Assembly (NCBI GenBank): GCA_929113105.1
Contig: OV816026.1
Span: forward strand, 119,067,025 to 119,131,024
Direction: 5' to 3'
From: Agrypnus murinus
Taxonomy: Eukaryota; Arthropoda; Insecta; Coleoptera; Elateridae
Length of the DNA: 64,000 nucleotides
This document shows, in pieces, positions 33,839 to 44,094 of this stretch (positions are counted from its first letter, which is position 1; each line of letters starts with the position of its first letter). Made by a program: the position numbers and the translations under genes. The notes beneath the pieces are model-generated. The model saw nothing but the letters and a program-made list of their open reading frames with translations, had not been told where the DNA came from and ran no database searches.

Positions 33839-34042
33839 TGTTTATTGCATAAGCAATAATTGTTCCCAAAACCCAGTAAAAAATAAATCTTCTATTAAAG
33901 TGGACTGTATTTTAATTGTAATTACATAAAGTCTGACAGAGTATTAACAAAAACAATAGAATCGACATGGCAACTACTACATTTTATGGCACACATACGC
34001 AGAGCCACCCTTAAACAAATTAAGGAAGAAATGCAGCAAACA
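33839..34042 (-). repeat. BEL 3' LTR
   Basis: 204 bases, TGTTTATTGCAT...GCAGCAAACA on the plus strand. Differs from the other LTR by a handful of substitutions and small indels. Confidence 0.93.
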
Positions 34043-34056
34043 TGCCGCCCCTCCTT
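34043..34056 (-). other. Polypurine tract of the BEL element
   Basis: Minus strand AAGGAGGGGCGGCA abuts the 3' LTR; this is where plus-strand DNA synthesis is primed in LTR elements. Confidence 0.75.
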
Positions 34057-34149
34057 GAAAGCAACGTCTTTCAAGATAATAATTAATAAGCAAAATATAA
34101 TCATTATCATATAAGTAGACCTTATAAAGGTTAACTATTAAGAGTTTTA

Positions 34150-34581
34150 TCTTTAAACCTCCACAGGTAAAACACAAATTTTAGCTACCGCGCGTTTATA
34201 CAGGCCATTGCTTGTTTTAAGCGTCACTACGCGCACAACGTTTTTTCTGGGATGCACTTGTATGATTCGTCCCAATGGCCATTTGAGAGGTGGAAGATTG
34301 TCTTCTACCAAAATAACCATCCCACCAGGTTGAAGAATCTCTCTGGATAAACGCCATTTACCACGTTCTTGTAAATGAGCTAAATAATTTCTGGACTATT
34401 TATCCCAAAAATGTTGGATCATTTGACTTATTAAATGAAACCGCTGGATACGACCAGGATTCAATTCCTTGACATCCTCTTGAGGAAAAGCCAGGCTTCA
34501 ACTTGAGTAATTACCGTATTCAATTCATCGTAGGTGAGACCAGTATTCCCGACAGCCCTTCTAAGATAATATTTAGCGGCC
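34150..34581 (-). pseudogene. BEL pol C-terminal domain (DUF5641-like)
   Basis: Minus-strand fragments in shifting frames. The stretch near 34280 reads MAIGTNHTS in one frame, and the last part reads KRAVAKICVLPVE, typical of the small C-terminal domain behind the integrase in BEL/Pao polyproteins. Stops interrupt it. Confidence 0.55.
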
Positions 34582-35311
34582 TTAACGGTTGCCTCCCATA
34601 ACCCACCGAAATGTGGCGAATGAGCTGGTATGAAATGCCATTAGATAGATAATTGTGCAAAATGATTGTAAAAGTAGATTATCTGAATTTCGCAGAAAGG
34701 CAAATAAATCAAGCAAATGATTATTTGCCCCCACAAAGCTACTCCCATTGTCAGAATATATATCCCTGGACAAACCCCTTCTTGAAATAAAACGTTTGAA
34801 GCAGTTTAAAAATGCGTCAGTACTTAAATCATTAACTAGTTCTAAATGACAAGCTTTGGTTGACAAGCAGACAAAAACACATAAATATCCTTTAACCAAC
34901 TTTTGACTTCTAAGTTTGTAAGCTTTTATATAGAACGGACCTGCATAGCCCACTATGCAACTTTCAAAAGCTTTGCTTGGAGTAATGCGAAAACCAGGCA
35001 AGTTCCCCATGATATGTTTAAATGGTATGGGTTTTGCACGAAAACATGTGACACATTTATGCAATATTTCCCTCACTGCACTTCGACCAGATAATGGCCA
35101 ATACCTTAACCTAATAATACCTAACAAAGTTTGTGCACCAGCGTGCATATTTCTATAATGTTCATTTAAAATTATAAGTTTTGTCAGCTTGTGAGATCTG
35201 GGAAGTATAACAGGATGTTTTTGATCATAATCAATATTAGCATGCTCCAATCTACCACCTACCATTATGATACCCAATTCGTCCAAAAAAGGATTTAATG
35301 AAACAAGCTTA
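34582..35311 (-). pseudogene. BEL integrase, mutated
   Basis: Inserts the DNA copy into the host genome. The zinc-binding part shows HYRNMHAG and CVTCFRAKP (HHCC type). The catalytic core shows VGYAGPF where the family has the first catalytic Asp before YAGPF, so that residue is Gly here; YSDNGSSFVG keeps the second Asp. The region with the third acidic residue (PHFGGLWE) is present but in another frame after a shift near 34640. The N-terminal side reads SLNPFLDELGIIMVGGRL across the border of the 279-bp insertion. Confidence 0.88.
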
Positions 35312-35590
35312 ATCTTTCAATATATAAATATCTCAAAGACTTTGTCACAAAACGAATGTGTGTGTACAAATTAAAGAAGACACTTCGATACAGCTGTTTC
35401 AAGCTTATTAGCTATCATCAGTCGAAGATAGTCTTCTCAAATCGGCACACACCATCCAGGGCTTTATATAAAACCCAAATATACATTAATACCAAAAGTT
35501 AATAATTATTCTCACTTTGAGTTCCATATTACTATAAATATATTTAATTATATTTTATAGTTTATTATGAAACAAGCTTACATGTATTTG
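35312..35590 (-). mobile_element. 279-bp insertion with hammerhead motif, 14-bp target duplication
   Basis: ATGAAACAAGCTTA occurs at 35298-35311 and 35577-35590 on either side of DNA foreign to BEL pol; the pol frame matches on both sides. The insert is non-coding, AT-rich at one end, and carries a hammerhead ribozyme motif. Long variable target duplications and such ribozymes are known from Penelope-like elements and their derivatives; it may be a solo terminal repeat or a small non-autonomous relative. Confidence 0.75.
35375..35437 (-). ncRNA. Hammerhead ribozyme motif (type I), minus strand
   Basis: Read on the minus strand: stem I strand CTTCGA, core CTGATGA, stem II with AGCT/AGCT around AATA, core GAAA, a very short stem III CAGCTG, then TA and the returning stem I strand TCGAAG. 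Cleavage would be after GTA. Stem I continues beyond a small internal loop (ATA/A side) with AGAAGAC pairing to GTCTTCT. All invariant core bases are present; the only weakness is a U-U opposition at the base of stem II. The tiny stem III is typical of Penelope-type hammerheads, which may act as dimers. Self-cleavage has not been shown. Confidence 0.75.
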
Positions 35591-37480
35591 AAATCTTATT
35601 ATACTTTTTAAGAGATAACCAATCTTCGTAAAATTCTTACTGTTGAGCTAATAAAATTAAGCATTGTAAAGCGTTTTTATAATTAATAAACCGCGTTCAT
35701 AAACCAACAGATATTTACTGCTAACCCTCTGGCCAACCCTCGATTTGCAGTTATTAAAAAACCTGAATATCCAAGCAACCACATTTCTTAAACGAGTAAG
35801 ACTTGAATATTTCTCAAAAATATCTAACGTCACTGTTACCGAAAATGTATATTTTGTATGTTTAACTTCAGGTAGATCTTTCAATTCTATTACCGATTTG
35901 AATTAGGCCACAAATCTTCATTCATACTCAAAAAATTAGGACCATTCTACCACAACTCAAAGTCCTTTAATTTATCTGGATCTATTCCCCTAGATAAAAT
36001 GTCTGCCGGATTCAAATCGGACATAACATGCTTCCAAGAAGCTGAATACGATAAACGATTTATTTCCGCAACCCGATTTGCGATAAAAGTTTTCCATTGA
36101 CATAGTTTACCCTTAATCCATGACAAAGTAATCATAGAATCAGTCCAGAAATGAATTTTATCAAACCGAATATCTAAAGCTTGCGTTGTCTCTTTGGTAA
36201 GCCTTGCTCCCAAAAGCGCTGAACATAAATTCTAACCGGAGTAACGATACGGACTTTAGAGGAGCTACCCTTGACTTCGAGCAGACTAAGTTAACAATAT
36301 GCGTACCGTTAGTATTTGTAGCTCTAATATATATCACAGCACCGTAGGCCCTTTCAGAAGAATCAGTAAAGCAATGAAGTTGAATCTTTACTGCATTTTG
36401 ACAAATTACATTCCGATGTATTTTAAGTTTTTCCAAAGCCAACATTTTATCTCTTAAGCGTAACCACGATGACTGAAGTTCCGCAGGCAATGACTCATCC
36501 AATCCTAAGTTAATTTGCCATAAAGCCTGTACAATTAATTTTGCCCTTACAATTACAGGACTAATTAAACCCAATGGATCGAATATCTGGGCTATAATAG
36601 ACAGAATACCGCGCTTGCTTACTTTGCTTTCTCTAACATCTATTGAAATATGAAAATGTAAAAAATCTTCTTCAGAATTCCAGAATAGTCCAAGCGCTTT
36701 ATTAATACCATTATCCGCTAGGTAATGTTCTATATCTTTCGTACCGTTACATTCACCCAATAATACCTCCCGATGACTAGATTTCCATTTTCTTAATGAA
36801 AAGCTTCCTGAATCAAAAATATGACTTACTTCCATCTTTAATTTTCTTGCTTCTGCAACCGTATTCGCACCTGTTAAGAGGTCGTCCATATCGAAGTCAT
36901 GCAATATTACTTCAGAGGCAGTAGGAAATATGTCTTTATTTTCAATAGCTAACTGGTTTGAACACCGAACTGCCAAAAAACTAGATGGTGCCAAGCCATA
37001 CGTAACCGTGTTTAAACGATATGATTCTATTTTATCTTTAAGTGAAAACCGCCACAAAATTCTTTGAAAATCACGGTGTTAGTCGCAAACTAGAATCTGT
37101 CTGTACATTTTAGCTACATCTGCCAAAATCACTACCGTATGTTTTCTAAAACGTGCCAAAATATTAAATAGATTTTCTTGTAATTTTGGACCCGTCATTA
37201 AAGTATCATTCAAAGAAATTCCTGAACTCGTAACAGCCGAACCGTCGAAAACAACTCTATAGTTTGTAGTAACAGATTCCTTAAACACCGCGTGATGACA
37301 AAGGTAATGCACGCATTTGGTTTCATTTTCAACATCTAAGTTCCCTTCATCCGTAATCGTAGACATATGCCCTAAATCAATATACTCTTTTATAAAATCA
37401 TGATATTGCCGTTTAACCTCAACATCCCTTTCCAGTTTTTTCTAGAGATAATCAAACCGGTATAAAGCCGTATTATATGT
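35591..37480 (-). pseudogene. BEL reverse transcriptase and RNase H, broken
   Basis: Copies the element RNA into DNA. RT begins near 37480; NYRVVFDGSA and LADVAKMYRQILV (motif A Asp) lie near 37270 and 37110. GLAPSSFLAVRC is near 36980. The catalytic box reads FDMDDLLTG where the family usually has YVDD. RNase H follows with FTDSSERAYGAVIY near 36350, SKSRVAPLK, and WTDSMITLSWIKG near 36130. The connection region (35657-35884) has EKYSSLTRLRNVVAWIFRF, usual before the integrase. Breaks near 37080 (stop), 36215 (frameshift) and 35900 prevent expression. Confidence 0.9.
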
Positions 37481-37502
37481 CCTAGATTTCTAACGTTGTC
37501 CT

Positions 37503-38041
37503 TAAATGGATATTTTACTATGAATCTACCTTCTCAACTTCTTTTCGTAGTTTCTTTAAATATTTCTTCGCACCTTCTTTCTTCTGTAGTGTGAGGGGAA
37601 GCCTCCTGACACTCATATAATGCCCAAGACCGCTCTAATTGAGCCTCTATAGTTTCGTTTTCCGAAAAGTTACATACGCGTTTTTTATTCTGAGCGTGTA
37701 CCCCAGGTACTGGACCTGATATAATCCAACCTAGCTTGGTTTTTTGAAAAAAAGGACCGTCCTAAAAACGTGCTAAAAACTAAATGGATATTTTACTATG
37801 AATCTACCTTCTCAACTTCTTTTCGTAGTTTCTTTAAATATTTCTTCGCACCTTCTTTCTTCTGTAGTGTGAGGGGAAGCCTCCTGACACTCATATAATG
37901 CCCAAGACCGCTCTAATTGAGCCTCTATAGTTTCGTTTTCCGAAAAGTTACATACGCGTTTTTTATTCTGAGCGTGTACCCCAGGTACTGGACCTGATAT
38001 AATCCAACCTAGCTTGGTTTTTTGAAAAAAAGGACCGTCCT
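37503..38041 (-). repeat. 278-bp tandem duplication inside BEL pol
   Basis: 37503-37762 and 37781-38041 are almost identical, both starting TAAATGGATATTTTACTATG and ending GGACCGTCCT. The unit covers the end of the protease region and the linker to the reverse transcriptase, so the polyprotein is disrupted. Confidence 0.93.
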
Positions 38042-38732
38042 TATTCAATCTCAACTGACCAATGCACAACAAATCCCAAAATAGAGTTGCCCCTAGCAGT
38101 AAGTCTATTTTATTGGTTCTACAAAATGAAGTATCTGCTAGTGCAATATTTTTAGGAATTTGGAATATATTTGAATCAATATTGTAATTCGGTAGACCTT
38201 CCGAGATTTTATCAATTATTAAAAAGCAACTTTCTACTTGAAAATTGTTACATTTGTATCGTAAAACAACCCTTACCGATTCCCGTATCTTTGTAAATCC
38301 GTGACCTATACCTACAACTGGTATATTAACCGAAAAAGATTTTAGCTTTGTCCGTTCCCATAGTTCCTTGCTAATAAAATTTGATTGAGGAGTACTATCT
38401 AATAAGGCCCTACATTCTATTAAATTCCAAAATTTCCCAACAATGTATACTTGTGCCATTGATAGTAAAAGCTCCCTTGAATCCGTACCTTCCGATATCC
38501 TAACCGATTTGTATGTGTGAACCACACCCTTTTCTTCCTGTTTATAAGTTCCTACTTCACCCTGAATACTTTGATTCTCATTTGTATTTGTTACCCTGAC
38601 GCCCATATTATTCTGCGGTGTCCCTTCTACCGCCCCATATTTGTTAATAAAATCCAAGCTAGTTCTAGGAAGATTTACAGAAAAGTGTATCAAAACATTA
38701 TGCTTTTTGCTACAAGTTTTACAACCAGGCAT
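37812..38732 (-). pseudogene. BEL zinc knuckle and aspartic protease region
   Basis: 306-codon frame. It starts with a second zinc knuckle (CKTCSKKHNVLIHF). The DUF1758-type protease shows ECRALLDSTPQSNFIS: the catalytic Asp is kept but the usual DSG/DSA is DST here. VVGIGHG and DLLLGATLFWDLL follow, then LGWIISGPV, the usual passage toward RT. It cleaves the polyprotein in intact relatives. The frame is open, but it runs into the tandem duplication and lacks continuity with RT. Confidence 0.88.
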
Positions 38733-38774
38733 TGTACAATTCTCTACACTATGATCCCATCGAAGACAATTCCA

Positions 38775-39869
38775 TCAGGCGTTAGAACGCTTAACCTCAT
38801 CCCTTTTAGCATGAATGGATATATTTTGAAATCTTTTGCATTCAAAAAGGTAATGAGATTTATTACATACTGAACAAACTAGAAGTAGAAGTAGACAAAT
38901 AAGCTTTTTTAACCAATTTTTGTCTATCTGCTTGAGTTCTATCATTAATAAATTTGCTGTTATTTGTGTTTTTAGAAGATTCATCAATTGGCTCTAAATC
39001 CTATCACCTTTTATCTAAAAAAGCTAAGAATTCCTTGATTGTTGAAAATGTATTGGAAGAACCCTTTTTTCCACTCCCGTTTTGTGTTGGTATCCAACTT
39101 AGCCTTCAAAATATAAATCAATAAATTATCCCAATATTCAACTGGTTGCTTTAAAGATTTTAAAGCACGTAAATCTCTTCTAATAACATCTACAAATTTT
39201 CTAATTTGACTAGCCGATTTCCTAGTTATCGGTGGACAACTTAGCAATGAATCAAAATGACTAATAACAATTTGTTTTTTATTCTCATACCTTGTTTGAA
39301 GTAAATCCCATGCCTCGTTATAATTTTCTTCCGAAACTTCTAAGGCCCCTATTACCTCTGCCGCGTCCCCTTTTAATGCCCTCTTTAAATAATAAAATTT
39401 CTGTACATCAGTCAACCCATCATTTGTATGTACTAGTACTTTAAACGTATCATGGAACTCTGACCAAATCAAATAAGAACCTGAAAATGTTGGAATTTCT
39501 ATAGCAGGTAATTTAATATTTTTGTCTGACTACTTAAAAACCACGCTTGTGCATTTTGTTGACTGACACCTGAGATACCTGCATTGACATACTTGCTACA
39601 GATAATAACTTATTTTCTGCCAAAGCCATTACCTTAAAATATCTATCTTCAAGATCAACACGTTCTTTTAACTGAGAATCTGAACTATCCTCTCTTTCAA
39701 TTTCCGATTGAAGCTCCTCGAAAGCTTCCCAATATTCTCCACATTCTTGTTTACGTAAAGGCAACTCCTGTATCTGATCTGCAGTAATATTAAATACAAA
39801 TTTCTCAAAGCGAGTTATTTGACCTTTAAATACTCTTCTTTTAAAAATTAGATCCGTTAAATCAGACAT
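38775..39869 (-). pseudogene. BEL gag
   Basis: Capsid-like protein in three pieces. 39534-39869 has the initiator MSDLTDLIFKRRVFKGQITR and a charged, probably coiled-coil stretch. 39011-39472 is the DUF1759-like core (TDVQKFYYLKRALKGDAAEV, WDLLQTRYENK). 38775-38987 holds a zinc knuckle CSVCNKSHYLFEC. A stop near 39535 and a shift near 39010 separate them. The position right after the 5' LTR leader is as expected. Confidence 0.88.
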
Positions 39870-40145
39870 TTTGAATTAGTAAAAATACTTACTACACCTA
39901 CAATAAACCGAACAGGCAACCACCCAAACCAAGCCTATTTATGTTATCTGATTTATTCTTCGGTAGCCTATTTATTTATTGAACCATATAAACTCCGATT
40001 CCAAACCAAAACCAATTCCGTGTATGTGCAACTCTCCCGTCTGTTGCTTCGCCTGTCGAAAATCCAGCGCAACCCAAAATACGCTCAATCTTCGACATCG
40101 TTTCTCTGCGTACTTTACTTTTTTACAATCCGCTTGTAAGGACCA

Positions 40146-40351
40146 TGTTTATTGCATAAGCAATAATTGTTCCCAAGACCCAGTAAAAAATAAATCTTCT
40201 ATTAAAATGGACTGTATTTTAATAATTGTAATTACATAAAGTCTGAAGAGTATTAATAAAAACAATAGAATCGACATGGCAACTACAACATTTTATGGCA
40301 CACATGCGCAGAGCCACCCTTAAACAAATTAAGGAAGAAATGCAGCAAACA
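40146..40351 (-). repeat. BEL 5' LTR
   Basis: 206 bases. Minus-strand transcription would start here. Directly inside, TGGTCCTTACAAGC (minus strand from 40145) is in the place of the primer-binding site; the matching tRNA is not identified. Confidence 0.92.
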
Positions 40352-40451
40352 ATCTCTTCAACGGCATCATGTGCATGATGTCTTTATTTTAGGACATACG
40401 TATGATTTTATTTTACGTTAAATTAATGAACGTAGAATTAATTAATAAACA

Positions 40452-40750
40452 GCCTTGGTAGTGTAATGTCTAGGGTGCTGGACTTTCACCCAAGCGACCC
40501 GAGGTCGATTCCCGGTGCCGGCAGATCTGGTTAAGGTTTTCTGCAGTTTTCCTTAGCTGTGACACAAATGTGGGATTTGCGCTGTTCCTTCTGTAAGTCG
40601 GCTGCAGCCGCACTTAGGGCCTACGTAATAATAATAATCGCCCCCTCCCTCCCGCACAAGCTTATAGCTTCTGGGGCCTGGTTTCCAGGTTATGGGTTGT
40701 AGCAATTATTATTATTATTATTTTATTATTATTTTATTTTTATTTTATTA
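40452..40750 (+). mobile_element. tRNA-Glu-derived SINE, copy 1
   Basis: The head GCCTTGGTAGTGTAATGTCT with a GGTCGATTCCCGGTGCC B box resembles tRNA-Glu; the loop ACTTTCACC would carry anticodon TTC. A conserved body follows (TTTTCTGCAGTTTTCCTTAG, CTTAGGGCCTACGTAATAAT) and a long (ATT)n tail. A near-identical copy is at 60100-60372. Transcribed by polymerase III and mobilised by LINE machinery in known SINEs. Confidence 0.88.
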
Positions 40751-41372
40751 GAACTGGTATTATTGAACGAGTACATTGGCAACCTAAGTACCCGTAGACG
40801 GCAAACGTAAATTGATCTCTATAGGAAAGAAGTAAGACCGAAGTATGGAGATCAAACAGAATTTCAAAAATTTAGAAGTGTTTGCTGTCTAGTTCCTAGC
40901 TAAGTGTGTAATATAACTTTTTATTTTTTTAATAACTTCTAATCATGTTAATCATTCATAATTCATTCATTTTAATCATTCGTTAGTCATTCTTAATCAT
41001 GTTCTCTAAGAACAAAGACGGGGTGTCGATAGCACGGCATGTGTTGTTGGATAACCGCTTTTGAATAACTCCACTCTTCTCAAAGTTCTATTTTATTTAA
41101 CTCGCTGTAAGGAAGTATAACTGGACAATAATATAATTAGTGAACTTAATTAGTCAGTAAAATGAAGATGATGTGTCACGATATAATCGGGCACGGTCTT
41201 ATTATGCTGGCGAGAAGACGACCTTCCATTTCTGACCCCAGTTGGATATATAAAAGTATTCCATTGATTGGTTATTTCCTTCCTTAGATATTTTAAATTT
41301 TCTTTTTTTTACTTTTTCTATCTTTAAAATTATTACATTTGATGGTATTTGTTAGAGTTTCTGATGTTGCTA
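40751..41372. other. No gene seen; AT-rich spacer
   Basis: Repeated TTAATCATTCGTTAGTCATT-like words near 40940-41000; nothing else supportable. Confidence 0.45.
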
Positions 41373-41618
41373 TACAGTGTGTTTTTTGTAAACGATAATA
41401 TAGGAAATCCAATGGAATTTTATCATTTTCCTCGTAAGTTTGTACCCTTGCAAATGTAATTAGAAATCTTGGTATCAATCGAAAGAAGAATTCATTTTAC
41501 GTCAAAAAAATATTAAACTTTATGAAGAAAACCAAAATCGATTTAGAAAAAGATTTAAAAAGCTTATTGATTTACTGCTTTTGGTAATAAGTTATTAAAA
41601 AAAAAGCTGAAAGCTGAA

Positions 41619-41687
41619 CGCTGATTGGTGTAGCGGTTAACGCTTCAGATTCCTAATCAAAAATCGCGAGTTCAAACCCCGTCATCG
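41619..41687 (+). other. tRNA-like segment, left arm
   Basis: TGTAGCGGTTAACGC resembles an A box/D arm and GAGTTCAAACCCCG a B box/T arm at normal distance, with TTCCTAA where an anticodon loop would be. The acceptor strands (GCTGATT, GTCATCG) do not pair, so it is not a functional tRNA but may be a pol III promoter. Confidence 0.55.
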
Positions 41688-41921
41688 TATACTTTTTTTA
41701 AATTGTATTGCTTACTAATTATTATTTTTAGAACTTTATTACAACGATTATTAATTTTTTTTATTGTTAGATATTTTTGCTACGGGGGTTTACCGTTACT
41801 TTTTGTACAATTTTAACTACCTATCAGAAAGGCAAATGTAAAAAGGGCATAAAACTAATAATCCTTGTAATAAAGTTCTAAAAATAATAATTAGTAAGCA
41901 ATACAATTAAAAAAAAAGTAT

Positions 41922-41988
41922 TCGATGACGGGGTTTGAACTCGCGATTTTTAGGAATCCGAAGCGTTAACCGCTACACCAATCGGCGT
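41922..41988 (-). other. tRNA-like segment, right arm
   Basis: Mirror of 41619-41687, with CGGATTCCTAAAAATCG in the anticodon region. Same conserved A and B boxes and the same unpaired acceptor. Confidence 0.55.
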
Positions 41989-42222
41989 TCAGCTTCCAGC
42001 TTTTTTAATAGCTTATTACAAAAAGCAATAAATCCATAAGCTTTTTAAGTCTTTTTCTAAATCGATTTTGGTTTTCTTCATAAAGTTTAATATTTTTTTG
42101 ACGTAAAATGAATTCATCTTTCGATTGATACCCAGATTTCTAATTACATTTGCAAGGGTACGAGGAAAATGATAAAATTCCATTGGATTTCCTATATTAT
42201 CGTTTACAAAAAACACACTGTA

Positions 42223-44094
42223 TATCATCCTTTAATTCTAAGTTTTAGATAGGAGGTAACAATCAAGAGCAGCTTACAATTAATTTTAATAAAGCAATTC
42301 ATTTGTACTTAATGCGCGTGATTGGTTGCTGGTGCTGACTGCATTGTTATTTTCTTATTACTAATTACCCGATTCTCTTATTATCTCTGCTCCCCTTGTA
42401 CCGCGATGTAGAAATTAGTAATCGTAAAAAAAATTACAAAAGATGTTGATTTAATATTAGGTTTTAGCTTATTCTGCGATCAATATAACCTCTAATCTTG
42501 AATGTTTGCAAACCGTCCGCATTTTAATTGCAATGGCAATTTTCAACTTCATTTCCACATCAATATTTGACTATAAAATTCCACAAACGCTCAAAAGTTC
42601 AAACTCTGAATAAAATTTCATTACGTAAAGTGTTGGACATTATTTCATATTGAAAAAACCTTCTGGTTTCTTTAAGCCAGAACGACTACATCTTGGAAAT
42701 CTCTACAAAGCTCAGATATTTAGAAAGTTTTCTTATATTTATATATCTCTACAACCACACAACTGAATTTGAAATAGGGAAACGACATTCGACAAGTCGG
42801 TGCTGTGTATAAAAGTGGATTTCGTATAGAATGCGTGAGGAGATTCGCGATTCAATTCCAAGGTGAAGAATTCGCTTACTTACCCCTAGAATTTCGACTG
42901 ATAAAAGACTGCTCCTTTTACCTGACGAGAATGATCTGAATTCTGACGGTGTTTATTTTCCGTTTCCAATTTTAAATATATTTTCCTATTTATTTCGCAT
43001 TTTCTCATTATTCTCATTTTACGTTTAATATGTAAACAAATCGCATCAGCAAAATACAGATTTTAATTAACTTTCGTTTATATTACAGCAGTACATAAAC
43101 AAAATTCAAAAAGAGCTACATTAAATTACTCTAGCTATAAATCGTCAAACAAATCGATAGCGAGGCATACGTTCTTCTATCCTGGTAAACCTTTTAAATT
43201 TTTTGATAATAGAAACTAATAAAGTCCTTAGATTGCTTGGACTGTTGTTATATTCAGATGGTGTGCACCAACAAAACAACAGAATTGATTTTATAGAATG
43301 CAATATCTCTAGCGTATCCGACGTGACCACGTAGGTATTTATTTTATCAGAGGCGTTTTGGCGCAAGAGTTGAGTTGACAGGGTTAACTACTGCTATCCA
43401 TTTAGAGAGACGGACTCGATAACAACGTTTGCTTTCCTACAAATTGGTCGTGAAGTGAAACATTCCTACCAATTGCCACACAAATCCGGATACTGTACCA
43501 AATTTAGAAAATTAAAAGGGACTAAAAGAAACCCATTTATTTTCTTCTCGAATTAGTATCCTTTATAAACACATCTTTTTATTAATTTTTCCACAAGATT
43601 GTTAATTTGGGTTGATTGGCAGAACTTTGTAGAAAAATGTCTAAAGCAGTTGTCAACTATTTCAGAAGTTCAATAAACATAAGTGACATTTGAAAAGTTT
43701 CCCGAAGTTAAGAAAACCCTCCTGAATAGCTTGTTAAAAAAGTCTTTTCTCTTATTATGTGCATGACAGAAAACAGATATTTGATATCTTTTTTCATATT
43801 GTTTTTATTTAAAGTAATATCCTTGTAGTTTAATTTTTTGTGTTATTACTTTGAAAACGAAGTAAAATAAGGGAACTGGTTTCAATCAATATTCAATATG
43901 AATTAATACTGAAGGGTACCATAAAATTTCTTTTTGTAAATAAAGAAAAAGGCAGATTCATATCAGTGTTCCAAAAGTTTTTTAATGACATTATTATTAT
44001 TCATAGAAAAAACACAAGTTTGGTTTTGACCACTGCAGTGATTCAATTATAAACGTTTCCAGCAAATTATTGCTATGAATCAGAACGTTAAGCG
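42223..44094. other. No gene seen; one TATA-like site
   Basis: AT-rich. TATAAAAG at 42808-42815 is followed at 42829 by a short ATG frame (11 codons) in moderately GC-rich sequence; could be a promoter, but no downstream gene is recognisable. Confidence 0.35.

Larger units (their letters stand above)
33839..40351 (-). mobile_element. BEL/Pao LTR retrotransposon, complete but inactive
   Basis: Two LTRs (33839-34042 and 40146-40351) are near-identical, begin TG and end CA, and are flanked by the 5-bp duplication ATCTC (33834-33838, 40352-40356). Gag-pol lies on the minus strand in BEL/Pao order: gag, zinc knuckles, aspartic protease, reverse transcriptase, RNase H, integrase, and a C-terminal DUF5641-like domain. 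Stops, frameshifts, a tandem duplication and a 279-bp insertion inactivate it. High LTR similarity means the insertion is not old. Confidence 0.95.
41375..42220. mobile_element. Fold-back element with mariner-like tips and two opposed tRNA-like units
   Basis: Almost the whole 846 bases is one inverted repeat: 41375-41745 pairs with 41845-42220. Tips are CAGTGTGTTTTTTGTAAACG and its complement, flanked by TA on both sides (41373-41374, 42221-42222), as for Tc1/mariner-related MITEs. Each arm has a tRNA-like segment. Arms differ by few substitutions. No protein is likely; open frames in the arms mirror each other. Confidence 0.88.

Noticed and set aside
41619..41687. Functional tRNA gene
   Set aside because: A and B boxes are good, but acceptor strands do not pair, the anticodon stem is poor, and a mirrored copy sits in the other arm of a fold-back element.
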